DNA of 64,000 bases from positions 1-64,000 of the forward strand of contig JBHJGM010000003.1 in the NCBI GenBank assembly GCA_050331815.1, written 5' to 3'. The position numbers and the translations under genes were made by a program. Below are positions 35,717 to 43,631 of the stretch, piece after piece (position 1 is the first letter of the stretch; each line of letters starts with the position of its first letter). The DNA is from JBHJGM01 sp050331815 (lineage in GTDB: Bacteria > Verrucomicrobiota > Verrucomicrobiia > Opitutales > JBHJGM01). The notes under the pieces were generated by a model, which searched no databases, was not told the DNA's origin, and saw only the letters and a list, made by a program, of their open reading frames with translations.

Positions 35717-37630
35717 ATGAATAAGGAAGCCATCGACCTGATTATTAAGAAAAACCCCCGGCTCAAAAGCCAGCGCGAACGCCTGGAGGAGATGCAACCG
35801 GGGACTTACTGCATCCACCGCACCTTTGGAGTGGGGCACATTCGAGACTTTGACGAGGTCAACCAGAAGCTGATCATCGACTTCGCCGACGGCAAGGAAG
35901 GCCACCCCATGGACCCGGCTTTTTGCGTTGGCAAGCTGGTCATCCTGCCGGGCAACCACATTCTGGTGCGCCAGCGTCAGGAGCCCGACGAGGTCGAAGC
36001 GCTGATCAAAAAGGGCCAGACGGATCTGATTGCCGAGATCCTCTCGGGCTATCCCGAGATGACGGCCTCACCCCTGGAGTTGGAGGGCGTCCTGCGTCTG
36101 TTGCTGGGGCCGGACCGCTTCAAGAAATGGTGGACTGCCACCAAGAAGCTGCTCGTGAAGGACCCCCGTATCGCGGTGCCCTCCAAGAAGACCGACCCCT
36201 ACGTGTTGCGCGAGGAGCCGCTCAAGCCGGAGCAGGAGGTGCTCGAAGATTTTTACGCGGAGAAAAATCCCAAGAAGAAAATCCTTCTGGCGGAAAAGCT
36301 GTATCAACTCGCGGACTCGGTGGAGGAAATCGCCAGCGATCTGCCACAGATTTTCCAGGACTTAACTGAAGCCGTCGGAAAAGCTTCTCGCCAAATGGCT
36401 CAGGCCGAGCGTCTGCACGGAGTCTGGGTGCGTAACGACCTGGGCCGTCAGTTGCATGAAGACGTCGAAGTCATCGAGCCAACCTCGAAATCGATCCTGT
36501 TGGAGACCGAGGATCTTTCCGAACTGGCCGACGAACTGCCGAGCAATTACTACAAGCGCTTCCTCGATCTGGTTACGCGCACCTGGCCGGACACTTGGAA
36601 GGACCAGTGCATCTCCCTGCTACGCAACAGCAGCGGCAAGTTCACCAGCGAGTGCATTAATTTTCTCTGTGAGCGCGACTGCGAGACGGACGTGGCTGGT
36701 TGCTTCCGTCGCTGGCTCGATGAGCAGAGCATCAAGGGCCCGATGCTGTACTGGATTGTAAAGAACCGCAACTCGCGCAAGTACGCGCGGCTGGTGGAAG
36801 GGTTGATCGGCCCGCGGCTGCTCGCGGCTATCCTCATGGCGGTCGATAACGAAGCGCTGCAAAACACCGGCAACCGCCGCATCACCCTGGCGGATGTGTT
36901 GAGCGACGATCCGGATTTGATCCCGGACCTGCTGGCAGAGGCCTCCGGCGAAAACGCGCGCGACCTCGCCCAGACCTTGTTGATGAATCAGGGCTTCGAG
37001 GATTTGACCAAAAAGTCCCTGCTGGCGCGCTTCATCAAGCGCTTCCCGAGCATCCAAAACCTGATCTCCGGGGATACGCCCGCTGAACAGGAAGAGGACG
37101 CGTTGGTGGTCTCCAAGGAGAGCTTTGTGGCCCGCCGCGAGGAGCTGAACGACCTGATCAAAAACAAGATTCCGGCCAACAAGGAAGCCATCGCGGCCGC
37201 CCGCGAGCATGGAGACCTGCGGGAAAACTCCGAGTACAAGATGGCCCGCCAAGACCAGGAAACCCTTTTGGCGCGCAAGGAGATTCTCGAGTCCGAGCTT
37301 TCGCGCGCTCGCCAGACCGATTTCACCGAAGCCACTTCGGAGTTTGTCGGCATCGGTTCGGTCGTCGACCTGACACAGGGTTCGACCGGCCAGCGGCTTC
37401 GCTACTCGATTCTCGGTGCCTGGGACAGCGCACCGGAACGCGATATCCTCTCCTACAAAACCCCGCTCGGTCAGGCGCTGCTTTCCAAACGCGTCGGCGA
37501 AACCGTTGAAACGAATATCGACGGCGCCGTGGAGACCTGGACGCTTCAAAATATTGAGCGCTGGGTGGACGTGGCTGATGAAGGCGGCGCGGCCTTGCTT
37601 TCAGGAGCCGGCGCCTCGCAAGAAGGTTAG
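35717..37630 (+). CDS. greA: GreA-type transcription elongation factor with large N-terminal extension
   Basis: Protein of 637 residues, about four times the usual GreA. The last ~160 residues are GreA: the coiled coil with acidic tip AREHGDLRENSEYKMARQDQ that enters the RNA polymerase secondary channel to rescue backtracked complexes, then the FKBP-like domain (VGIGSVVDL, YSILGAWDS, SYKTPLGQALLSKRVGETVE). The N-terminal ~470 residues start with a small beta-barrel-like segment (GTYCIHRTFGVGHIRDFDEV), resembling CarD or Tudor-like RNA polymerase-binding domains, then a long helical region. Chlamydial GreA proteins are similarly enlarged. The ArsR-methyltransferase gene follows 24 bases downstream. 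Confidence 0.88.
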   Translation: MNKEAIDLIIKKNPRLKSQRERLEEMQPGTYCIHRTFGVGHIRDFDEVNQKLIIDFADGKEGHPMDPAFCVGKLVILPGNHILVRQRQEPDEVEALIKKGQTDLIAEILSGYPEMTASPLELEGVLRLLLGPDRFKKWWTATKKLLVKDPRIAVPSKKTDPYVLREEPLKPEQEVLEDFYAEKNPKKKILLAEKLYQLADSVEEIASDLPQIFQDLTEAVGKASRQMAQAERLHGVWVRNDLGRQLHEDVEVIEPTSKSILLETEDLSELADELPSNYYKRFLDLVTRTWPDTWKDQCISLLRNSSGKFTSECINFLCERDCETDVAGCFRRWLDEQSIKGPMLYWIVKNRNSRKYARLVEGLIGPRLLAAILMAVDNEALQNTGNRRITLADVLSDDPDLIPDLLAEASGENARDLAQTLLMNQGFEDLTKKSLLARFIKRFPSIQNLISGDTPAEQEEDALVVSKESFVARREELNDLIKNKIPANKEAIAAAREHGDLRENSEYKMARQDQETLLARKEILESELSRARQTDFTEATSEFVGIGSVVDLTQGSTGQRLRYSILGAWDSAPERDILSYKTPLGQALLSKRVGETVETNIDGAVETWTLQNIERWVDVADEGGAALLSGAGASQEG

Positions 37631-37654
37631 TCCACAGGCTCGCGGACGTCGCTG

Positions 37655-38587
37655 ATGCCCGAGCCGTTTGATATTCTCAAACTGCTGGCCGACACCACGC
37701 GGCTGCGCCTGCTGTGCGTTCTCTGGGAGGAAGAGCTCTCGGTGGCCGAGCTGCAGGAGATCCTTGCCATGGGGCAGTCGCGTATTTCGTCCCACCTCGC
37801 CCTGTTGCGTCAGGGCAGCTTGTTAATGGACCGCAAGGATGGGAAAAAGACATTTTACGCGGTGAATACAGATCTGGAGCGCCCGCTGTACCAGCTGGTT
37901 GAGTCGGCCACGCAGGCGGCGCGGGACCGGCCCGAATATCGCGAGGATCACGCGCACTTGGAGCGTGTGCTCGAAAAGCGCCGCCGGGCGGCGGAGCAGT
38001 ATTTCAACGCTGTGGCGGGCCGACTGGGTCGCAATTACTGTCCCGGTCGCAGTTGGGAGGCGATTGGACATTTTCTGCTGCTGCTGACGCCGCGCATCAC
38101 CGTGGCAGATCTCGGGGCGGGCGAGGGGATGCTCTCGCAGTTGCTGGCGCGTCATGCTGAGCAGGTCTGGTGCATCGATAGTTCCGAGAAAATGGTGGAG
38201 GTCGGCACCGCGCTGGCGCAGAAGCAGGGAATCGGCAATCTGGAGTATCGGCTGGGCGATATCGAAGCGGTCCCGTTGGACGCTGCATCGGTGGACTTGG
38301 CGCTACTCAGTCAGGCGCTGCACCACGCAAACAAGCCGGAAGCCGCCATTGCCGAAGCACGGCGCATCCTGCGCCCGGGAGGGCGGCTGGCGATTCTCGA
38401 CCTCGCGGAACATAACTTTGAGAAGGCGCGCGAGCTGTACGCGGACCGCTGGCTGGGGTTTTCCGAGAACCAGCTGTACCGTTGGTTGCGCGAGGCTGGC
38501 TTCGAGCAGGTGGAGGTTAACGCGGTAGCCCGCGAGCAACAGGAGCCGGGCTTCGTGACTTTGCTGGCAACTGGTGTAAGCCACTGA
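37655..38587 (+). CDS. ArsR-family regulator fused to SAM-dependent methyltransferase
   Basis: Two-domain protein of 310 residues. Residues 1-90 are an ArsR/SmtB winged helix (LADTTRLRLLCVLWEEELSV, then ISSHLALLRQGSLLMDRKDG); no metal-binding Cys pair is seen in the recognition helix. From about 130 it is a class I methyltransferase: VADLGAGEGMLSQLLARHA, WCIDSSEKMVE, ALHHANKPEAAIAEARRILR, then PGGRLAILDL. Such fusions in other bacteria often sit next to methionine-cycle genes (metF, metH, ahcY), suggesting SAM or SAH sensing, but none are adjacent here. It follows greA by 24 bases and is followed by about 450 non-coding bases. Confidence 0.88.
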   Translation: MPEPFDILKLLADTTRLRLLCVLWEEELSVAELQEILAMGQSRISSHLALLRQGSLLMDRKDGKKTFYAVNTDLERPLYQLVESATQAARDRPEYREDHAHLERVLEKRRRAAEQYFNAVAGRLGRNYCPGRSWEAIGHFLLLLTPRITVADLGAGEGMLSQLLARHAEQVWCIDSSEKMVEVGTALAQKQGIGNLEYRLGDIEAVPLDAASVDLALLSQALHHANKPEAAIAEARRILRPGGRLAILDLAEHNFEKARELYADRWLGFSENQLYRWLREAGFEQVEVNAVAREQQEPGFVTLLATGVSH

Positions 38588-39039
38588 TTTATATCGGCTT
38601 GCGCACCGAAATCGACGCGTGACTCGGTTCTTTGCCGCCGTGTGCGTGAGGGTTTTCGAATCCTTTTGTCACGCTCGGGGGAATGCCTAGGCGCCGCCAA
38701 GCATCCACTTAGGAAACGGACATGTCGCCCCCCGATAGGCAGCTTGCGATAATTTTGATAAAGTCTGCTCACTTGAGGACGAGAATAATGTCCACGTCAG
38801 GTGAAGTCCCCAACACTCACTGAAGCGCGGGCAGAATCTCGAAAGCCTTTTCCGATAAGATTTCTGCAAAAAATTTTGGTGTCTAAGGATGATTGTTGTT
38901 GGGGGGTCGCTACGGGCTGTTTGCTAATTGGATGTGAGCTTATAGTCATTTAAACGGCCTCCCGTATAAAAAAGCCCTCTTCTTCGGAAGGGGGCTTTTT
39001 GCGTGTGTTGCATGCAGGCAATTTTAGAACGCGTTGGGC
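38588..39039. other. Non-coding stretch between ArsR-methyltransferase gene and GH78 gene
   Basis: About 450 bases without a convincing gene. It contains an imperfect hairpin at 38770-38803 (CACTTGA-GGAC paired with GTCC-TCAGGTG across a nine-base loop and a three-base bulge) and the strong terminator at 38968-39000. GC content falls in the 38830-38960 segment. A small transcript ending at the terminator on the plus strand is possible but I see no promoter that would prove it. No tmRNA, RNase P or 6S signature was found. Confidence 0.4.
38968..39000. terminator. Strong bidirectional terminator with UUCG loop
   Basis: The sequence AAAAAGCCCTCTTC, loop TTCG, GAAGGGGGCTTTTT forms a 14-pair stem (one G-T pair) flanked by A and T runs, so it can act on both strands. 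It lies 40 bases after the stop of the minus-strand GH78 gene and should end the transcript that begins at the cobalamin riboswitch. On the plus strand it could end the greA/ArsR transcript. Confidence 0.9.
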
Positions 39040-41871
39040 TCAGCCGGGGCGTTCCTGAAGCTGAAAACGTTGCTTGAGACCGGACAGCCGACCGCGCGGC
39101 TCGACTTGGGCGCGTGTTCCCGGGGGCAGACTGGCGTGCAGGAACAGGAGTTCGCCCTCGATGCGCCAGTCCACGATGACCGGGCCCCGTGGGTGCGGGA
39201 CGGAACCGCGGGCCCACTCGAGCGTGTCGGAATTCGGAGCGATGCGGATGAGCTCGGCATTGCCCGGTTCGGCCGGAGTGACGCCGAGGGTCTGGGTGGC
39301 AAACATCGCTACCGGCGCGCAGGACCAGGCGTGGCAGTAGCTGCCTTTTTCTTCGAGACCGCGGCAGATGCACTCCCAGACAGTCCAGGCACCCTTGCGT
39401 TGCATCAGGCCAAAGTGCGAGCGGATGAGCTCCTCGGCGTAGCCCGCTTCGCCGTGCGTGTAGAGCATCTCGAAGGCGAAGTAGAGAAAGTACAACTCGA
39501 CATGGCCCTTTTCGAAGCGGAGGTTTTGGTCCAGCTCGGCTTTCACGTATTCGAGGGCGGACGGGATTTGTGCCTCCTCGGCCAGACCGTAGAGGAGGGC
39601 CAGAATGTTGGCGTGGGTGGCGCGAGCGTCGGAGAGGTTGCCATCGATGCGGCTGGCGGCGAATCGCCCGGCCTCGCTGAGCCAGAGGGTTTGAAAGCCC
39701 GCGCGTACTTTCTCGGCTTCGACATGATGACGCTGCGCCTCGTCTTTGCGCCCCAGTGCGAGGGCCATCTCCGAGGCCATCTGCAGGGCGCGGAAGCGGA
39801 ACGCGTTCAAGGGTGTGCTCTGTCCGATCTTCTGCTCGACGTTGGCGCTGTGGTCGACAAAGGCGCGATGATCGGGACCGATCTGCCAGAGGCCGTTTTC
39901 AGCTTCGTTCCAAAAGCTGCCGTAGAGCACTTTTTCGAGGGCGGGCCAGAAGCGCGCGAGGTCTTTCAGCTGACCGCCCGCGTTCCAATAATCGTAGAGC
40001 ACATGCACCCAAAGCACGGTGTAGTCGAGCAGGTGCGAGTTGACGTTGCCCGGGCCGACCGGAGGCATCTGCCCGTCGGCGCGCTGGCTGTCGGCAAACA
40101 AACGCAGCACCTGCAGGTGAACGCCGAGATCGGCGTTGTAGGCACGCTGAACAGCGGCCTCGACGAGGGCATCGCCTAGGTACATGCCGCGCTCGCGCCA
40201 GGGGCAGTCGAGCCAGACATCGTTGGTGCAGCACTCCAGCGTTTGCTGGCTGGCTTCCCAGGTCCAGACGAAGACGGAGTCAGGCGACTCGAAACGCCCC
40301 TGCACGGGCCAGCGCAGGCTGCTGGAGCGGATCCGAGCGGCGTGCACCATGACCGTGTCGGTCGCGTTGCGCACGGTGATCTGCAGGTAGCGTCCCCCGC
40401 GCTCGAGCAAGCCTTCGTAGACAAATCTGCCGCCAGGGTGGATGAAGCGGTCCGCGCTGGAGACGCCCCAGTGTTGCGAGTACAAGCGCAGGGCGTTGGC
40501 GGGGCTTAGGCGTTCCTCTTGGGCGATGTCCACGGTCGTTCCGGCAGGCGCTTCGATATCGAGCACGACGCGTCCCAGAAATTCGCGCCCCAGGTCGAAG
40601 GTCAACGTGCCCGAGCCATCGGGGCCAAGCGGAACGATGCGGCCATCGACGTGTTCGGGTGCGTCGACTGCAACGTGTTCCGGCGGGCGATCCCAGGCCA
40701 TCTCGCGGGCGGGCGAAACGGGACTGGCCGGCAGCGTCACCACTTCCCAGGCCGTATCCAGATTGGCAATACCATGGAGGCTATCAGGAATCCCCTGGGT
40801 CGGTTCGTCGCCGTTGTCGACGACCTCGTGCGAAGCCTTGGCGCGGAAAAAGGCGTGCGGGCAATTTTCGTCCGGCAGTGCTCGCAACTGCAGGCCGGCG
40901 TCTTTGGGGAGGCCCAGTTGTATCATCCAGGCGTCGAAAAGGAGCCGAGGCTCGCCGTAGAGAAAGTTCCAGCCCTTGCGCAGGTTCAGAGTGAAGTCCT
41001 GGCGGTTGCCGCGATCGTGGCGATTGGCCCCCTCTACGCTTTTGCCATTCAGGTAATTCGGCCCCCAGAAAAGGCCGACGGTGACGCTTTGGTCGCGCGG
41101 GGAATGCAGGTGCGTGAACCAGCGGGCGGCGCGCTGCGGCCTGTCCTGGCGTGGGTGTTCTGCGTCATAAAATGAGGCCTTGGACGCTTCGAAGGGAAGG
41201 CGCAGGCCGTATCGGTGCTCGTCATCATCCAGAGCGGATTCGAGCAGGACGGTGGTGGGACGCAGCAGGTCGTTGGCCGCTAGCGGCAGGGTGCGCTCAG
41301 TCAGCGCTCCCCAGTGGTTTGGATCTTCGTGGGGCACCGGGGTCGACCAATTCGCGGGCGTGGGACCGGGGGTAAACCACGCGCGGTCCCATTGGCTCAG
41401 GTCAACGATTTCCACCGGACCCTGAGCAAAGGAGAAGGGCTCGCTCCAGTGGTCCCAGCCTTCGGGCTCCAGGCAGCGCCATTCACCGGGGGTGGCCAGA
41501 TCGACGGAAGCGGCGTCATCCTGGATGCTGCCCCAAGCTTTGAAACCGCCACAGCTGTAGGCCGACTCGTAGGAGCCGGCGGAGCCACGGCTAAGGACTT
41601 CGACAGTGAGCACATTGGCGCCTTTGCACAGGCGGGCAGCCAACGGGACACGGTCGTACTGGGGCGACTTTACGAAGAAACGCCCGGGGCCGTAGCTGAC
41701 GACCTCGCCATTGACGCGCAAGCGGTAGCGGGTGTCGGCAAAAAGGCCGATTTCGCCCGAGGCGGGGATTCGCGAAAGCTCGAAAGTGCGGCGAAAAATA
41801 ACGAGGCGGTGTCGGCCCTGGCCGTGGGCGTCACTCCAGACAAACTGGGCATGGTCGGGGATTTCAGACAT
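39040..41871 (-). CDS. GH78-like alpha-L-rhamnosidase family protein
   Basis: Large protein of 943 residues with the architecture of bacterial alpha-L-rhamnosidases: N-terminal beta-sandwich domains (RTFELSRIPASGEIGLFADT, RYRLRVNGEVV), then an (alpha/alpha)6 barrel. The barrel's conserved segment reads NDVWLDCPWRERGMYLGDAL, corresponding to the DCPQRxERxxWxGDA motif of GH78, and the late WECICRGLEEKGSYCHAWSC matches the family's W-E-x-SxxH region. No signal peptide is visible, so action on imported oligosaccharides is likely. Start taken at the ATG 41871; a GTG four codons earlier is possible. It follows btuF by 62 bases and ends at the UUCG terminator. Precise substrate uncertain. Confidence 0.82.
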   Translation of the reverse strand: MSEIPDHAQFVWSDAHGQGRHRLVIFRRTFELSRIPASGEIGLFADTRYRLRVNGEVVSYGPGRFFVKSPQYDRVPLAARLCKGANVLTVEVLSRGSAGSYESAYSCGGFKAWGSIQDDAASVDLATPGEWRCLEPEGWDHWSEPFSFAQGPVEIVDLSQWDRAWFTPGPTPANWSTPVPHEDPNHWGALTERTLPLAANDLLRPTTVLLESALDDDEHRYGLRLPFEASKASFYDAEHPRQDRPQRAARWFTHLHSPRDQSVTVGLFWGPNYLNGKSVEGANRHDRGNRQDFTLNLRKGWNFLYGEPRLLFDAWMIQLGLPKDAGLQLRALPDENCPHAFFRAKASHEVVDNGDEPTQGIPDSLHGIANLDTAWEVVTLPASPVSPAREMAWDRPPEHVAVDAPEHVDGRIVPLGPDGSGTLTFDLGREFLGRVVLDIEAPAGTTVDIAQEERLSPANALRLYSQHWGVSSADRFIHPGGRFVYEGLLERGGRYLQITVRNATDTVMVHAARIRSSSLRWPVQGRFESPDSVFVWTWEASQQTLECCTNDVWLDCPWRERGMYLGDALVEAAVQRAYNADLGVHLQVLRLFADSQRADGQMPPVGPGNVNSHLLDYTVLWVHVLYDYWNAGGQLKDLARFWPALEKVLYGSFWNEAENGLWQIGPDHRAFVDHSANVEQKIGQSTPLNAFRFRALQMASEMALALGRKDEAQRHHVEAEKVRAGFQTLWLSEAGRFAASRIDGNLSDARATHANILALLYGLAEEAQIPSALEYVKAELDQNLRFEKGHVELYFLYFAFEMLYTHGEAGYAEELIRSHFGLMQRKGAWTVWECICRGLEEKGSYCHAWSCAPVAMFATQTLGVTPAEPGNAELIRIAPNSDTLEWARGSVPHPRGPVIVDWRIEGELLFLHASLPPGTRAQVEPRGRLSGLKQRFQLQERPG

Positions 41872-41933
41872 GGCAACAGGCACGTGTAGGGGGTGAGCCT
41901 GTTAAGCTAGATTTCGCCCAAGGTGTGACAAGG

Positions 41934-42851
41934 TCATTCCCGGACCGGATGTAGCAAATCCGCGATCACGGGCAGCAGCGAGACGGCACGCGGGCCTGGG
42001 CGGTTGAGCAGGTTTGCGTCTACCGCGTGCACCCGGCCGGCCTTGACCGAGGCGAGGTGTCGCCAGACCTCATGCCTGCGATACTGCGCGAGCAGGGCCG
42101 CGCGGTCGCGTGCTTCGGGGGCTTCAGGGTCCAGGGAGACCAGCAGCACGTCCGGGTTGGCGATAAGCACGCTTTCCAGAGGCAGTTGCTGCCAGTCGGT
42201 ACCGCCGGCGGCGACGTTGGCGCCTCCGGCTTCTCGGATAAGGTGACCGGGGTAGGTGTTTGGGCCCGGTGCGTAGGTGGTCAGCAGTCCAAAGGTAAGG
42301 AGCACCTTGGGACGTTTCGCCGGGCTTGCCTTCTGAAGACGCGCGGCCACCTCCTCGCGAATATTCTGGATGCGGGAGAGCTCCCGCTCTGTGGCTTCGG
42401 TTTGGTCCAGAATTTTTCCGGCCAGGGCAATGTCTTTGGTGATGCCATCGAGACCCGGGTGGTTGAGATAGACGACCGGCGCCCCCAACTCCATGAGTGC
42501 GGGCAGGCTGGTTGGCTGAGTCAGGTCAGAGACCAGAATGAGGTCGGGCTTGAGCGTGGCCATGCGCTCACGGTTGTAGTCGACAATGCCGCCGATACTG
42601 GGCACCTGCTTCACGGCTTCGGGATAGTCGCAAAAGCGTGTGCGCCCGGCGAGTTGCCCGCCGGCGTCGAGGGCGAAAACGATTTCCGTGCAACTGGGTG
42701 CGAGCGAGATGACGCGCTCAGGCCGTGCGGGGATAACGACTTCGCGGGCGCGGCCATCGGAGATAGAAAGGGGATAAGCAACTTCGCTCGCCGCCAAGCC
42801 GGTGGCCAGGCCAAGCCAGCCGAGAGCGAGCATGCGCCGTATCACGTTCAT
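41934..42851 (-). CDS. btuF: BtuF-like cobalamin/corrinoid-binding periplasmic protein
   Basis: Helical-backbone periplasmic binding protein of 305 residues (class III, BtuF/FepB fold). A signal peptide (RRMLALGWLGLATGLAAS) precedes the first domain with VISLAPSCTEIVFALDAGGQ, CDYPEAVKQVPSIGG and LKPDLILVS, all typical of cobalamin-binding members, and the second domain with GHLIREAGGANVAA and NPDVLLVSLD. It would deliver corrinoids to a BtuCD permease, which is not encoded in the window. Its start overlaps the preceding prepilin-like gene by four bases, and the whole run is downstream of a cobalamin riboswitch-like leader, which supports a B12 ligand over heme or iron chelates. Confidence 0.88.
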   Translation of the reverse strand: MNVIRRMLALGWLGLATGLAASEVAYPLSISDGRAREVVIPARPERVISLAPSCTEIVFALDAGGQLAGRTRFCDYPEAVKQVPSIGGIVDYNRERMATLKPDLILVSDLTQPTSLPALMELGAPVVYLNHPGLDGITKDIALAGKILDQTEATERELSRIQNIREEVAARLQKASPAKRPKVLLTFGLLTTYAPGPNTYPGHLIREAGGANVAAGGTDWQQLPLESVLIANPDVLLVSLDPEAPEARDRAALLAQYRRHEVWRHLASVKAGRVHAVDANLLNRPGPRAVSLLPVIADLLHPVRE

Positions 42852-43612
42852 GGATACCAAAGATGCTCCAGGCTGCCGACCGGTGCGATGCGGCCGATGC
42901 GGGCCTCCGGCAGGCGTCCGTCGAGGGTGCCCTCGGCCGGCGGCAAGGCGTCAACATGGCCATCGGCAAAAAGAAAGAGCGCGCGCTCGCCGCGACCGAA
43001 GCGAAAGTGCGCTGAGGCGGTCGACTGGTCGAAATAGTAAAACTCCTCGAACATCGGGTTGGTCGGGCTGGCGGGCTCCTGGAAGGTGTTTACCTGGGCG
43101 CAGGTGCCGAAGACGATCGTATCGGCGGGACGTTTCAGGCGGTGGCTGATTTTACCACCGAGCAGTCGATTGTAGCCGTAGCCAAAGCCGACGTCCCTCC
43201 ACTTGGGCTTGTAGCTGGGATGGTCCCAGTTGAACCCTGGACAGCGATCGATGGAGCCCACCGAATTGATATAAGGATGCAACGGCCCGCGCTCGGCAAG
43301 GATTTCGCGATCGCCTTCCGCGCCCGTGCCCAGGCCGGGGTCGGTGCCGAACCAGTAGCGAAAGCCGCCGTCGGGATCCCATTCGCGGTAGGGGAAGTAG
43401 CGGTGATTGTGTTCGCGCAGATACAGGTCGACGGCACTGCCGAGCTGACGGAGGTTGTTGGCGGACTTAGCCTCGTTGGCCGATTCGACTAGCGCGCGGT
43501 AGCCGGTAAAGGCGAGTGTCGAAAGCACCAGCACGATCGCGATGGCCACAATCAGCTCAATCAGGCTGAAAGCCGTTCGGCGGCTGGGTACTGTTGTGGT
43601 CGGATGGTTCAT
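42848..43612 (-). CDS. Prepilin-like protein with H-X9-DG motif (DUF1559 type)
   Basis: Protein of 254 residues with a type IV pilin-like leader: short basic start, then FSLIELIVAIAIVLVLSTLA, with cleavage expected before Phe by a prepilin peptidase. The body has the region associated with DUF1559-like pseudopilins of Planctomycetes and Verrucomicrobia, including AHFRFGRGERALFLFADGHV (His, nine residues, Asp-Gly). Such proteins belong to type II secretion or pilus-like systems and are numerous in these phyla; individual roles are unknown. Placement between a secreted protein and btuF, with a four-base overlap to btuF, ties it to the B12-controlled unit. Confidence 0.85.
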   Translation of the reverse strand: MNHPTTTVPSRRTAFSLIELIVAIAIVLVLSTLAFTGYRALVESANEAKSANNLRQLGSAVDLYLREHNHRYFPYREWDPDGGFRYWFGTDPGLGTGAEGDREILAERGPLHPYINSVGSIDRCPGFNWDHPSYKPKWRDVGFGYGYNRLLGGKISHRLKRPADTIVFGTCAQVNTFQEPASPTNPMFEEFYYFDQSTASAHFRFGRGERALFLFADGHVDALPPAEGTLDGRLPEARIGRIAPVGSLEHLWYP

Positions 43613-43631
43613 CTATTGAACAGGTAACGTT

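Noticed and set aside
39034..40179. 381-residue plus-strand open frame
   Set aside because: Antisense to the GH78-like gene, which has family motifs throughout.
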